From the NCBI GenBank assembly GCA_947503895.1, contig CANNFT010000006.1, positions 186,001 through 250,000 of the forward strand: a stretch of DNA of 64,000 nucleotides. Direction: 5' to 3'. The stretch comes from an uncultured Saccharospirillaceae bacterium. Its GTDB lineage: Bacteria > Pseudomonadota > Gammaproteobacteria > Pseudomonadales > Oceanobacteraceae. The position numbers and the translations under genes were made by a program. This document shows, piece by piece, positions 29,178 to 38,430 of the stretch (position 1 is the first letter of the stretch; each line of letters starts with the position of its first letter). The notes below the pieces were generated by a model, which made no database searches, was not told where the DNA came from, and worked only from the letters and a program-made list of their open reading frames with translations.

Positions 29178-30854
29178 ATGCCGTATGTAGTAGATCGATT
29201 CAGTATGCAAGATCGCATGACCGAATTTCCTTGGGCTCGTCTTTGTATATTATTATTTGCAGTGTCTCTTTTTGTATTGGGTATGGCCGCACCGATTTTT
29301 ATGTTGGTGGGAAAAAGCTTTTATACTCAAGATATATTTGTCGGATTATCCAACTACGCTCACTATTTTAATAATCCTACCTACCTTACTAGTTTAGGAA
29401 ATACTTTATGGGTGGGTCTCTTGGTGGTGCTGATATCGGTTCCGATGACTTATATTTATGCATATGCGTTGAATCGGAGTCGGTTACCTGCGAAAGGTTT
29501 GTTGCGTGTCATTTCATTGCTACCAGTTTTAGCACCTTCATTGATGCCGGCCATCAGTTTAGTGTACTTGTTTGGAAACCAAGGGATTTTAAATAAGTGG
29601 CTGTTCGATCAAAGTATCTATGGTCCTATTGGCGTCGTGATAGGGCTTGTATTTTGGGTATTTCCTCACGTGTTTATGATAATGAATACGGCATTGTCCA
29701 GTGGCGATAATCGTCATTATGATGCTGCTCGCGCCATGGGTGCCGGAAAATTACGTATTTTTTTCACCGTCACTTTACCTTCGGTTAAATACGGCCTATT
29801 AAGTGCGGCATTTGTAGCGTTTACGTTGGCAATTACAGATTTTGGTGTGCCTAAAGTCATTGGAGGCCAGTTTAATATGTTGTCTACGGATATTTTTAAG
29901 CAGGTGATTGGTCAGCAAAATTTTAGCATGGGAGCAACGCTCAGTGTGCTGATGTTATTGCCCGCTGTTCTTTCGTTCATTATGGATCGCTGGCTCAATC
30001 GTCGACAGGCTGGCATACATGATCACCGAGCAGAAGTGTATTGTATTCCAGAAAATAAACCTCGCGATATTCTGTTAGGCATTTACTGTTTGTCTATTGC
30101 CGCTATTTTTATTGGCATTATTGGCATGGCCGTGTATGCATCATTTATCAGTTTTTGGCCTTATTCATTGACGTTTACGTTGGAACATTATGCTTTTGAC
30201 GTTATGGACGGAGGTGGGTGGGATGCATATTATAATTCGCTTTATTTGGCGGTCTTCAGTGCGCTGCTCGGTGGAAGTGTGGTAGTGATGGTTGCTTATT
30301 TAGCAGAGCGCTTGCCCGGATTTAACGTTCTGCGAGGTATATTGCAAATATTTACGTTGATGCCACTGGCTGTCCCAGGCATGGTGCTTGGTTTAAGTTA
30401 TATATTTTTCTTTAATCAGCCAAATAACCCATTAGGTTTTATATATGGCAGTATGACGATATTAGTACTTTCAACGGTAGTGCACTATTACACGGTGAGT
30501 CATCTAACGCTCGTCACTGGTCTGAAGAAAATTCCTTCGGCGACAGAGGACGTTTCCTTATCATTGAAAGTACCTTTGATAAATACATTTTTTAAAGTGG
30601 TTGTGCCGGCATGTGCTAGGCCGATAGGGGATGTGTCTTTATATTTGTTTGTGAATGCTATGACCACGGTTTCCGCGGTGGTTTTTCTATATTCCCCTGA
30701 CACGATATTGGCTTCAATCTCGATTCTCAATATGGATGGAGCCGGGGATATTGCACCTGCAGCGGCAATGTCGACGGTCATATTTTCAACCTGTGTAGCC
30801 GCAAAATTAGTACATTGGGCGATTAGCCACTATTGGTATTGCAGAAACGTGTAG
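29178..30854 (+). CDS. phnU: PhnU, fused two-domain permease of the AEP importer
   Basis: 558 aa with about twelve membrane segments and two BPD_transp permease halves, each with an EAA-like loop (AARAMGAGKLRIFFTVTLP near 190; the second, near 455, reads ATEDVSLSLKVPLINTFFKVVVP). A single fused permease replaces separate PhnU and PhnV, as in the phnS2T2U2 type. It starts 14 bp after phnT. Confidence 0.9.
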   Translation: MPYVVDRFSMQDRMTEFPWARLCILLFAVSLFVLGMAAPIFMLVGKSFYTQDIFVGLSNYAHYFNNPTYLTSLGNTLWVGLLVVLISVPMTYIYAYALNRSRLPAKGLLRVISLLPVLAPSLMPAISLVYLFGNQGILNKWLFDQSIYGPIGVVIGLVFWVFPHVFMIMNTALSSGDNRHYDAARAMGAGKLRIFFTVTLPSVKYGLLSAAFVAFTLAITDFGVPKVIGGQFNMLSTDIFKQVIGQQNFSMGATLSVLMLLPAVLSFIMDRWLNRRQAGIHDHRAEVYCIPENKPRDILLGIYCLSIAAIFIGIIGMAVYASFISFWPYSLTFTLEHYAFDVMDGGGWDAYYNSLYLAVFSALLGGSVVVMVAYLAERLPGFNVLRGILQIFTLMPLAVPGMVLGLSYIFFFNQPNNPLGFIYGSMTILVLSTVVHYYTVSHLTLVTGLKKIPSATEDVSLSLKVPLINTFFKVVVPACARPIGDVSLYLFVNAMTTVSAVVFLYSPDTILASISILNMDGAGDIAPAAAMSTVIFSTCVAAKLVHWAISHYWYCRNV

Positions 30855-30877
30855 TACTTGTGCTAGCGTATTACTAC

Positions 30878-30906
30878 ACAGGAGGGTTGCATAGCCCCTC
30901 CTGTTT
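30878..30906 (+). terminator. terminator after phnU
   Basis: ACAGGAGGG (30878-30886) and CCCTCCTGT (30896-30904) form a 9-bp GC-rich stem with a 9-nt loop, followed by TT. It closes the phnSTU unit. Confidence 0.75.
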
Positions 30907-30985
30907 GAGGCAATGAGTATTGCTCGAACTGCTGCTTATTATCCTATATATCTTTTTTAGGAGCCCTCGCTTTGAGCGGCTTTGC

Positions 30986-32089
30986 TCAATGTCCCGTTCT
31001 GGGTAGGCGCTGTCCGACGGTCGATTTGACCTCGTAAAATTGACCGCCTCTGATTAAACCCATGGTAACGCTGTCGCCGGGCATTAAATCTGCGATTTGT
31101 CTCATGGTTTGGGTGCCTTTATCCGCTTCTTGGCCATTATAATGAGTAATAATGTCTCCTTTGCGAATTCCAGCGGCATAGGCTGGGCCATTTTCGGCTA
31201 CACCCACCACCACTTGACCGATTAAGTCAGAGGGCAGGCCAAAAGTCGCTTTCAATTCGTCGCTTAACTCTTGTGTTTCTAACCCTAACCAACCCCGTAT
31301 CACTTGTCCGTACTTCACTAAATCTGCCGCTACCCTAAGGGCATGCTTAATAGGAATCGCGAAGCTTATGCCTTGGTTGCCTCCAGATTTACTATAAATC
31401 GCAGTATTGATACCGACTAAATCGCCCAATGCATTCACCAAGGCGCCACCAGAGTTTCCTGGATTCACCGCCGCATCGGTTTGAATGAAATCTTCGTAAG
31501 TCGTAATACCTAATTGATTTCTGCCTGTGGCACTGACAATACCCATGGTGACGGTTTGCCCAACGCCAAACGGATTACCAATGGCCAGCGTGACATCGCC
31601 CACTTTTAAATCATCTTCTTGTGCAAATTGAATGACGGGGACATCGGGCAGCTCTATCTTGAGCAAGGCCAAATCTGACTCCACATCTCGGCCGATAACA
31701 CGTGCGTTACTGGTCCGGCCATCATTGAGGGCGATTAATATTTCATCTGCGCCAGAAATGACATGGTTATTTGTCAAGATGAGCCCCTGTTCAGAAATAA
31801 TCACGCCAGACCCTAAGCTCGACTGCATCCGGCTGCGTGGCATGGGAGATCGATCAAAAAAACGACGGAAAAACGGGTCGCTGAGTAAAGGATGAACTTG
31901 GGTTTGTGTTTTCTTACTGGTATATATGTTAACAACCGCAGGTGCAGCTAGGTCTACGGCATCAGAGTAGGAAACTGGCCCTGACACTTGTCTCAATGTG
32001 GGGGCGGGCTTGGGAATGAAATGCAGAGCAAGGCTGGCGATAACCAGCCCAAGTAAGATAGACCATGAAAAGAACCCCGGCTTTTGCAT
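30986..32089 (-). CDS. DegS/AlgW-type periplasmic serine protease
   Basis: 367 aa from the ATG MQKPGFFSWS, with one N-terminal membrane anchor (11-25), a trypsin-like domain with H109 (LTNNHV), D139 (ESDLALL) and S213 (NPGNSGGAL), and one PDZ domain (about 265-360). One PDZ and a membrane anchor indicate DegS/AlgW, which starts RseA/MucA cleavage in the sigma-E response. In Pseudomonas algW follows hisC; here the two are separated by the phosphonate block. Confidence 0.92.
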   Translation of the reverse strand: MQKPGFFSWSILLGLVIASLALHFIPKPAPTLRQVSGPVSYSDAVDLAAPAVVNIYTSKKTQTQVHPLLSDPFFRRFFDRSPMPRSRMQSSLGSGVIISEQGLILTNNHVISGADEILIALNDGRTSNARVIGRDVESDLALLKIELPDVPVIQFAQEDDLKVGDVTLAIGNPFGVGQTVTMGIVSATGRNQLGITTYEDFIQTDAAVNPGNSGGALVNALGDLVGINTAIYSKSGGNQGISFAIPIKHALRVAADLVKYGQVIRGWLGLETQELSDELKATFGLPSDLIGQVVVGVAENGPAYAAGIRKGDIITHYNGQEADKGTQTMRQIADLMPGDSVTMGLIRGGQFYEVKSTVGQRLPRTGH

Positions 32090-32233
32090 CTTAATTCTAA
32101 ATCTCTTTACAATAAATGTGAGGTAAAGCTGCCACAAGATGCACGCACAATATGCGAAGATAGACAAAACATCGAGTGATTAACGCAGGCAGTCCTAAAA
32201 AGTGCTACCAGTGTAAGAAATTAAGAGAGAGAA

Positions 32234-32989
32234 ATGAAGCTATCTACCCTAGTCTCCTATCTGAACGAACAGCTGAGCCCGCAATCCTTTCGCGATTATT
32301 GTCCGAATGGTTTGCAAATTGAGGGCAAAAGCGATGTTCAAAAAATTGTGACGGGCGTAACGGCCTGTCAAGATCTTATTGATGCTGCGATCGAGCTTCA
32401 AGCAGATGCTATTCTTGTCCATCATGGATATTTTTGGAAAGGCGAACCTGAAGCCATTGTTGGTATAAAAAAGCAACGTATTCAAAGCTTGTTAGCCCAT
32501 GATATCAGTTTAATCGCGTATCACTTGCCGCTTGATGGCCATAAGGAGTGGGGGAACAATGTACAGTTAGCAAAAGAGCTGGAGTTAGAAATCACTGGCC
32601 CGCTTGATGCCACTGATTTGCGTGTTCCTGGCAATGTTGGACGTCTACCTAAACCCATGTCAGCGTCTGATTTCAGCCTGTGGATTGAACAAAAACTGCA
32701 TCGTGCTCCGCAGCACATCGGTGATGCGTCTGACACCATTGAAACCATCGCCTGGTGTACGGGTGGTGCACAAAGTTATATGCAATATGCGATTAATCAA
32801 GGGATTGATGCTTATTTAACGGGGGAGATTAATGAACCCAGTGTACATAACGCACGTGAATCGGGTACGCATTATTTTGCAGCTGGGCACCATGCCACCG
32901 AACGCTATGGGGCAAAAGCACTGGGTGAGCATTTAGCAGAACACTTTGCACTGGACGTACAATTCATTGATATCGACAATCCGGTATAG
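32234..32989 (+). CDS. Nif3-like dinuclear metal centre protein
   Basis: 251 aa, the length of E. coli YbgI. LVHHGYFWKGEP (metal-binding His pair), SLIAYHLPLDGH and the C-terminal AGHHATERYGAKALG with conserved His and Glu are the family's metal ligands. It is proposed to be a GTP cyclohydrolase-like or hydrolase enzyme, but the real role is not settled. It is divergent from the protease gene, as in relatives. Confidence 0.92.
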   Translation: MKLSTLVSYLNEQLSPQSFRDYCPNGLQIEGKSDVQKIVTGVTACQDLIDAAIELQADAILVHHGYFWKGEPEAIVGIKKQRIQSLLAHDISLIAYHLPLDGHKEWGNNVQLAKELELEITGPLDATDLRVPGNVGRLPKPMSASDFSLWIEQKLHRAPQHIGDASDTIETIAWCTGGAQSYMQYAINQGIDAYLTGEINEPSVHNARESGTHYFAAGHHATERYGAKALGEHLAEHFALDVQFIDIDNPV

Positions 32990-33055
32990 ACGTCAGTAGT
33001 GTCAAGATCAGAAGTCTGATGAATTAATGCGTTAACTTAGGTGAGTGTGGATTCC

Positions 33056-33922
33056 ATGAAAAATAAGCCATTTAAGGTGGTTGTGCTGTATTCAGCGGGC
33101 CATTTAGGCAGCGCACTCATCATTAATAAAATGTTGTCGATGCCGGAAATTGAAGTAGTGGGGGTCGTAAAAGCGCAGCCTTTACCTATGACTTTTAAAG
33201 GGCGTGCTAAGGTACGCCAGCATCTTAACAAAGTAGGCTGGCGATTCGCTTGGTTGCTATTGTGGCAGCGCGCGATACAAGCGTTTGGTTTTGCCGTTAC
33301 TTTAATTTTTCCATTTCTTCGCAGGCGTTTACGACCCGCATGGAAAATTGCTGCTGAATTAAATATCCCCATTCTGAAATGCCAAAATATTAATGATGAT
33401 CATGCATTGTCGTTCATAAAAAGCTGCCAACCTGATTTGCTCGTGTCAGCATACTTTTCTCAAATACTTAAAAAGCCCGTGATCGACACCGCGCCAATGG
33501 GAGTGCTCAACGTACACCCCGGATGGCTACCGTCTTATCAAGGTGCTATGGCTTATTTTTGGGTGCTTAAAAATCAAAGTGATCGAGCGGGCGTGACGGT
33601 TCACTGGATTGATGAAGGCATTGATACCGGAGAAATTTTGGCCAGAAAATCTTTTCTCATTAAGGCCAATGCCACTCAAGAAACAGTATTAATGACGACG
33701 GCAGTGATGGGCGCCAGTTTGTTACGTCGAATTTTTAGGCGATTGCATGCTGGGCAAGCACCTCATATATCGCCAACTGCATGGGTAGAAAATGAACATG
33801 CTGAAAAGGCGGCGTATTATTCAATGCCGGGGAGAAAAGATTTTAAGGGTTATTTTAAACAACGCCGCTTTTTTAAAATTAGAAATATCCTCGGCGTACT
33901 GGTGTTTAAGAAATTTCGTTGA
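33056..33922 (+). CDS. formyltransferase-family protein
   Basis: 288 aa. The N-terminal half has a Rossmann-like start (KVVVLYSAGHLGSALI) with a hydrophobic, basic insert (about 65-105). The formyltransferase catalytic core is LNVHPGWLPSYQGAMAYFW with HWIDEGIDTGEIL (catalytic Asp). This is the fold of Fmt/PurN/ArnA, but no purine or tRNA context is present. It may modify a sugar nucleotide or lipid precursor. GTG at 33041 is an alternative start. Confidence 0.75.
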   Translation: MKNKPFKVVVLYSAGHLGSALIINKMLSMPEIEVVGVVKAQPLPMTFKGRAKVRQHLNKVGWRFAWLLLWQRAIQAFGFAVTLIFPFLRRRLRPAWKIAAELNIPILKCQNINDDHALSFIKSCQPDLLVSAYFSQILKKPVIDTAPMGVLNVHPGWLPSYQGAMAYFWVLKNQSDRAGVTVHWIDEGIDTGEILARKSFLIKANATQETVLMTTAVMGASLLRRIFRRLHAGQAPHISPTAWVENEHAEKAAYYSMPGRKDFKGYFKQRRFFKIRNILGVLVFKKFR

Positions 33923-34072
33923 GATCAGAAGGATATGGCGATTTATGGCGTGGTGTTTTTTAATAATTGCAGGTTATATAGGTAAATCTTATCGATTGAA
34001 TTTTTATGGATGAAATAGGTGTCGTCGATCAAATAATAAGTATAAAAATATGCCTATGGCTGCGGAGGGCTA

Positions 34073-35869
34073 ATGACCCACTCAGAAACTCAAAATACAA
34101 ATACTTCTTCATTAGGCAATATTGCTGAAAACGTCAATTCTCCTGAAAAAGCATCCCAAAAAGCCCAGCCTTTAAAATCGCTCGATGAAATCCCAAACAT
34201 GCCTACCGGACCCCTTACACCGAGCACCTTGCGATCAGGTGTGCGTTATCGTGCAAGTCGATTAAATGGCCCTTACGACGCCATTGTTATTGGATCTGGA
34301 ATGGGCGGCTTGACCACCGCAGCGTGTCTTAGCAAGCTGGGTAAAAAAGTGCTCGTACTGGAACAACATTACACGGCGGGCGGGTTTACGCATGCCTATG
34401 AAAGAAACGGCTACGAATGGGATATTGGTGTGCACTATGTTGGTGACATAGGGCATGAAGGTACGCTAGCCTGGCGGCTCAATGAGTTTATCAGCGAAGG
34501 GCGTTTGTGCTGGGAGCCGATGGATGAACACTACGATACATTTATTATTGACGGTGACGAATATTCGTTAAAAGCAGGTAAACAAGGATTTATCGATAGC
34601 CTCACTGCGTATTTTCCGCAGGAGCGTGTGGCTATTGTGACGTATATAAAAAAAATCAGCGAATGCGCAAAGTTAGTGAAAAACTATGCGTTAGGTAAAA
34701 TAGCCCCATGGCCTGTTAAAGCCTGGTTAAACTATGCATTGAATGATCACGAACTCATGCAAAAAACCACATATGACGTGCTGCGTGAATTAACACAAAA
34801 TGAACGATTGATAGCGGTCTTGACGGGACAATGGGGTGATTTAGGACTCCCGCCTAAAACGTCTTCTTTTATGATGCACGCATTAATCGCTAAACATTAT
34901 ATTTATGGCGGTTACTACCCCATAGGCGGTTCTTCTCGCATTGCTAATAGCATTATTCCAACGATTCAGCAGAATGGCGGAGAAGTTTTTACGTATGCGC
35001 GAGTGAATAAAATTGTGATTGAAAATGAGCGTGCTGCCGGTGTCGAGATGACAGGTGGCGAAATCATTCGGTCTCCGAGTATTATTTCAAATGCTGGCGT
35101 GTTCAATACATTTGAAAAACTGGTGCCAATGAATACATCCGTCGCCGCGCATTACCCGCAAAAACTATCGTCAGTTAAGCCTTCATTAGGGCATTTGTCT
35201 CTCTATATTGGTTTAAAAGCGGACGCTCAAACATTAGGGCTGCCCAAATCTAACTTTTGGATTTATCCCAGTGATCAATACTCTCAAGATATTGAGAACT
35301 ATCAAAACAATGTCAATGCAGATTTTCCTGTTGTCTATATTTCTTTTCCCTCCGCCAAAGATCCTAGTTGGAAACATCGTCATGGAGACACCGCAACCAT
35401 TGAAATTATTGCACCCGCGCCGTACGAATGGTTTAAGTCATGGGAAGACAAAGCTTGGGGTCAAAGAGGTAGCGATTACGAAAGCTTAAAAAATCACTTC
35501 AGTACGAGGCTAATGGACATCTTATTGAATAAGATGCCCCATCTCGCCCCCTTCATTGATTATTACGAGCTATCAACACCGTTATCGACACAGCACTTTT
35601 CGAATTATAAATGGGGGGAAATGTATGGCTTGGATCATAGTCCTCAACGTTTCCAGCAGAATTGGTTAAAACCTAAAACACCGATTAAAGGCTTGCATCT
35701 TACTGGGCAAGATATTTTCTCGTGTGGTGTCGTGGGCGCTATGTTGGCAGGATTGGTGTGTACGGTTTCAGTCGAAGGCATAAAGGGAATGAGGCTGTAT
35801 AAAAAAATTATGAATCCAAGTAAACAACGTTCGCGTAAACAAAAACGGTTTGACTTGGTTGAACCTTAA
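34073..35869 (+). CDS. CrtI/RetSat-like FAD oxidoreductase
   Basis: 598 aa. A Ser/Asn-rich leader of about 65 residues precedes the dinucleotide site VIGSGMGGLTTAACLSKLG, followed by EQHYTAGGFTHAYE and YEWDIGVHYVGD. The C-terminal FAD motif is LHLTGQDIFSCGVVGAMLAG. It resembles phytoene desaturases, carotenoid isomerases and retinol saturases. No carotenoid synthase is present, so a lipid or isoprenoid substrate is open. It lies 150 bp after the formyltransferase gene. Confidence 0.82.
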   Translation: MTHSETQNTNTSSLGNIAENVNSPEKASQKAQPLKSLDEIPNMPTGPLTPSTLRSGVRYRASRLNGPYDAIVIGSGMGGLTTAACLSKLGKKVLVLEQHYTAGGFTHAYERNGYEWDIGVHYVGDIGHEGTLAWRLNEFISEGRLCWEPMDEHYDTFIIDGDEYSLKAGKQGFIDSLTAYFPQERVAIVTYIKKISECAKLVKNYALGKIAPWPVKAWLNYALNDHELMQKTTYDVLRELTQNERLIAVLTGQWGDLGLPPKTSSFMMHALIAKHYIYGGYYPIGGSSRIANSIIPTIQQNGGEVFTYARVNKIVIENERAAGVEMTGGEIIRSPSIISNAGVFNTFEKLVPMNTSVAAHYPQKLSSVKPSLGHLSLYIGLKADAQTLGLPKSNFWIYPSDQYSQDIENYQNNVNADFPVVYISFPSAKDPSWKHRHGDTATIEIIAPAPYEWFKSWEDKAWGQRGSDYESLKNHFSTRLMDILLNKMPHLAPFIDYYELSTPLSTQHFSNYKWGEMYGLDHSPQRFQQNWLKPKTPIKGLHLTGQDIFSCGVVGAMLAGLVCTVSVEGIKGMRLYKKIMNPSKQRSRKQKRFDLVEP

Positions 35870-36093
35870 TATAGGAACGCAACTTAGCCGTATGCTGGTG
35901 AGTTGATTGACGACTTAGGCAAGTTGAAGTCGTGAAGTCAGAACGATTCGTCGGTCGGGCAGTTAACACGGCGTCGTTCAACTCAACTCACTATTTTTAC
36001 TTATAAAGACCACAATGCCACCCTAAAAAATAAAGCAACTTCTGCTGCTTTATCCACTGATGTCAATTTGCATTAAATAACGCGAGATACCAA

Positions 36094-37056
36094 ATGTTCG
36101 ATTTAGCCCATTGGATGATGGAATCCATGTATCGTAGTGTTTATGCGGACACCGAGTCACTGCGTCATGAGGATTTAGTTGATAAGTATGGCTTGCCTGA
36201 ATCGAGAGTGGTCAACATTGAAGATATGCCCGTGCATTTCACGGATTCAGATAAACGTCGGCTGGACGGGAAAAAGGTAAAAACGAATAAACATCCCCAG
36301 CACACCATTATTTTATTGCATGGCATATACGGTTCTTGTCATAACTGGCAAGCATGTTCAACGTATTGGTCAAACGATTACAGAGTCATTGCATTGGATC
36401 TTCCAAATTTTGGATTAACGGGGCCATTTCCAAGTAACCCTTCGATTCAGCACAAAACGTATTCCCATTTTCTGCAGTCATTTATGAATGAATTAGAAAT
36501 ATCGACCTGTACTCTGATTGGAAATTCATTGGGAGGATATTTTACCTATCGCTATGCGTACGATTATCCCGACCGTGTTAATGCCATCGTGTTATTAGAT
36601 GCGGCCGGTTTTCCTTTTGTCCCCCCAATGGCAACCCTTGCGTGGGCTAGCCCATTTTTTGGCTTAGCCGCACAAAACAGTAATTTACCTCGGTCCTTAA
36701 TGAATCATCTTGTTCAGTTGGCTTACAAGGATAAATCATTGGCAACTGACACGGTGCTCGAGCGCTATTATGAATTGAGTTTACGCGAGGGCAATCGAAA
36801 AGGTGTTGCGAATCTTATGAAATTTATTTCCACGCGGGTGGGGTTTGATCATGAGATTTTAAAATCGATAGCCTGCCCAGCTTTAATCATTTGGGGGCAA
36901 GAAGATGAATGGATACCAGTGTCTCACGTTCATCAATTTCAGCAATACCTTCCCCAATCTCAATCGGTGATATTAGAAAACTCAGGGCACATGCCGATGG
37001 AAGAAACCCCAGACGTCTTCGTACAGCAAGTTGAAACATTTCTTTCATCGCTTTGA
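36094..37056 (+). CDS. alpha/beta hydrolase
   Basis: 320 aa. The oxyanion loop is LLHGIYGSCHNW, the nucleophile elbow GNSLGGYFTYRYAYDYP, the acid near GQEDEWIP and the histidine in ENSGHMPMEETP, so the Ser-Asp-His triad is complete. The N-terminus (MFDLAHWMMESMYRS) may associate with membrane. The substrate is unknown; it stands next to the FAD oxidoreductase, 224 bp away. Confidence 0.88.
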   Translation: MFDLAHWMMESMYRSVYADTESLRHEDLVDKYGLPESRVVNIEDMPVHFTDSDKRRLDGKKVKTNKHPQHTIILLHGIYGSCHNWQACSTYWSNDYRVIALDLPNFGLTGPFPSNPSIQHKTYSHFLQSFMNELEISTCTLIGNSLGGYFTYRYAYDYPDRVNAIVLLDAAGFPFVPPMATLAWASPFFGLAAQNSNLPRSLMNHLVQLAYKDKSLATDTVLERYYELSLREGNRKGVANLMKFISTRVGFDHEILKSIACPALIIWGQEDEWIPVSHVHQFQQYLPQSQSVILENSGHMPMEETPDVFVQQVETFLSSL

Positions 37057-37172
37057 CGGTTACTTCGGTGAATCCATTCTGGTAGGTGGCAGAGCGATCC
37101 GCCTCGTCGGTGTGCCGTGAGGACACTGTCTGATTGAAGCCTACCTTCCCTAACCTTCTCATCGAAATCAAT

Positions 37173-37246
37173 GTCTGAAATCACTCTTATTAAGTCAAAT
37201 ATGACACTATAATGTCGGATTAAGTCCTGATAGTGTGATTTCAGAC
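37173..37246 (+). promoter_or_regulatory. inverted-repeat regulatory region upstream of the AraC gene
   Basis: GTCTGAAATCAC (37173-37184) and GTGATTTCAGAC (37235-37246) are perfect 12-bp inverted copies 50 bp apart. Between them lie a TATAAT box (37208-37213) without a good -35 and two ATTAAGTC direct repeats (from 37189 and 37220). This looks like a regulated promoter, perhaps autoregulated. Confidence 0.6.
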
Positions 37247-37319
37247 GTTGATGCTCAAGGCTATCAGTACTTGGGCAGACACTAGTGCGTTAACGGCCGT
37301 GATTGGGAGAAAGGAAACC

Positions 37320-38315
37320 ATGATCAATCTACAGGTATTGGTGTCAGAGCGCTGCATCGGGGCCAGTATTTTCACCGTTTTGGATATCATCACAGCAGCC
37401 AATTTTGTTTACCGCAAGCAACAGGGCACCCAACAGAGCCTGATCGACGTAAAGTTGATTGGAGCAGCAGACTACCAACACGCTTATAACGGTCAGCGCA
37501 TTGGCCCTTTAGACAATATGATGACGGTTGAGCGACCCGATGTACTGATATTACCCGGGCTAATTGAAGCCGTCATGCCTGCGGGGAAAATCGCGGAAGC
37601 GCTGAAAGCCTATGATCACTGGATCCCGACCCTGAGGCGTTGGCATGGTTCGGGCACGATTGTGGCGGCCGCCTGCGGCGGTAACCTGTTATTAAATGCT
37701 TCTGGACTCACGCGTCAGCGCCCCGTTACCTGCCACTGGGCGACGGAGCAGGCGGCCAAATCTTTATTCCCCAATGAATCGTTTGAAGTCGATAAATTGC
37801 TGCTGGATCACGGTGACATCGTCAGCGCTGGAGGCGCATCGGCGATTGGTCAACTGGTGTTATACATTTTAGAGCGCATGGCTGGTCGTGATTTGGCTCT
37901 CTATTGTGCCAAGTTAATGCTGATCGACATTGCTTATCGCGATCAGGCACCCTTCGCAATGTTTAGTCCTAATAAGCAGCATGACGATAAACTCGTGCGG
38001 CAGATGCAGGATTGGCTGGAGCAACACTATAAAGGACAGATTCATGTTTCCGAAATGGTCGAAAAGTGGCCAATGAGTGAACGACAGCTGGGTCGACGAT
38101 TCAAACAGGCCACCGGTGAATCGCCTGGGGCTTACCTTCAGAAGTTGAGAATTGAACACGTGAAACGTGGATTAGAGTCCGGTCAAACCAATGGACACCA
38201 ATTGATTTGGGAAGCCGGTTACGAAGATGTCAGCTCGTTTCGTCGTCTGTTTAAACGCGAAACCAGTATGACAATGAATGAATATCGGCAGCGCTTTGGG
38301 CAGAGATTCGCCTAA
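37320..38315 (+). CDS. GlxA-type AraC-family regulator
   Basis: 331 aa from the ATG preceded by AAAGGAAA; an ATG at 37248 has no ribosome site. A DJ-1/PfpI-like domain (about 1-190, with AAACGGNLLLNASGL at the nucleophile-elbow position) is followed by a double HTH AraC domain (about 220-330, with PGAYLQKLRIEHVKRGLE and EAGYEDVSSFRRLFKRE). It is a transcription regulator of unknown target. The island insertion lies 8 bp past its stop, in what was its terminator hairpin. Confidence 0.9.
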   Translation: MINLQVLVSERCIGASIFTVLDIITAANFVYRKQQGTQQSLIDVKLIGAADYQHAYNGQRIGPLDNMMTVERPDVLILPGLIEAVMPAGKIAEALKAYDHWIPTLRRWHGSGTIVAAACGGNLLLNASGLTRQRPVTCHWATEQAAKSLFPNESFEVDKLLLDHGDIVSAGGASAIGQLVLYILERMAGRDLALYCAKLMLIDIAYRDQAPFAMFSPNKQHDDKLVRQMQDWLEQHYKGQIHVSEMVEKWPMSERQLGRRFKQATGESPGAYLQKLRIEHVKRGLESGQTNGHQLIWEAGYEDVSSFRRLFKRETSMTMNEYRQRFGQRFA

Positions 38316-38323
38316 CAGGCACC

Positions 38324-38331
38324 TCTGTTTA
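38324..38331. repeat. left 8-bp target-site duplication of the island
   Basis: TCTGTTTA directly outside the left inverted repeat. The right copy is TCTGTTTT (48657-48664), 7 of 8 equal. Eight base pairs is the known duplication length for IS66. Confidence 0.75.
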
Positions 38332-38374
38332 GTAAGCGCTCCACGAACTACATACTAGCCAGATCATAATCCCC
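38332..38374 (+). repeat. left IS66-type terminal inverted repeat
   Basis: It starts GTAAGCGCTCCACGAA. Aligned with the reverse complement of the right end, the first 16 positions are identical, 31 of the first 33 match, and 38 of 43 match overall. Confidence 0.85.
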
Positions 38375-38430
38375 AACTCATAGGTAAGTGACACGAGAAG
38401 TGCATCTGTACGCAGTTTAAGTGCCTCTTA

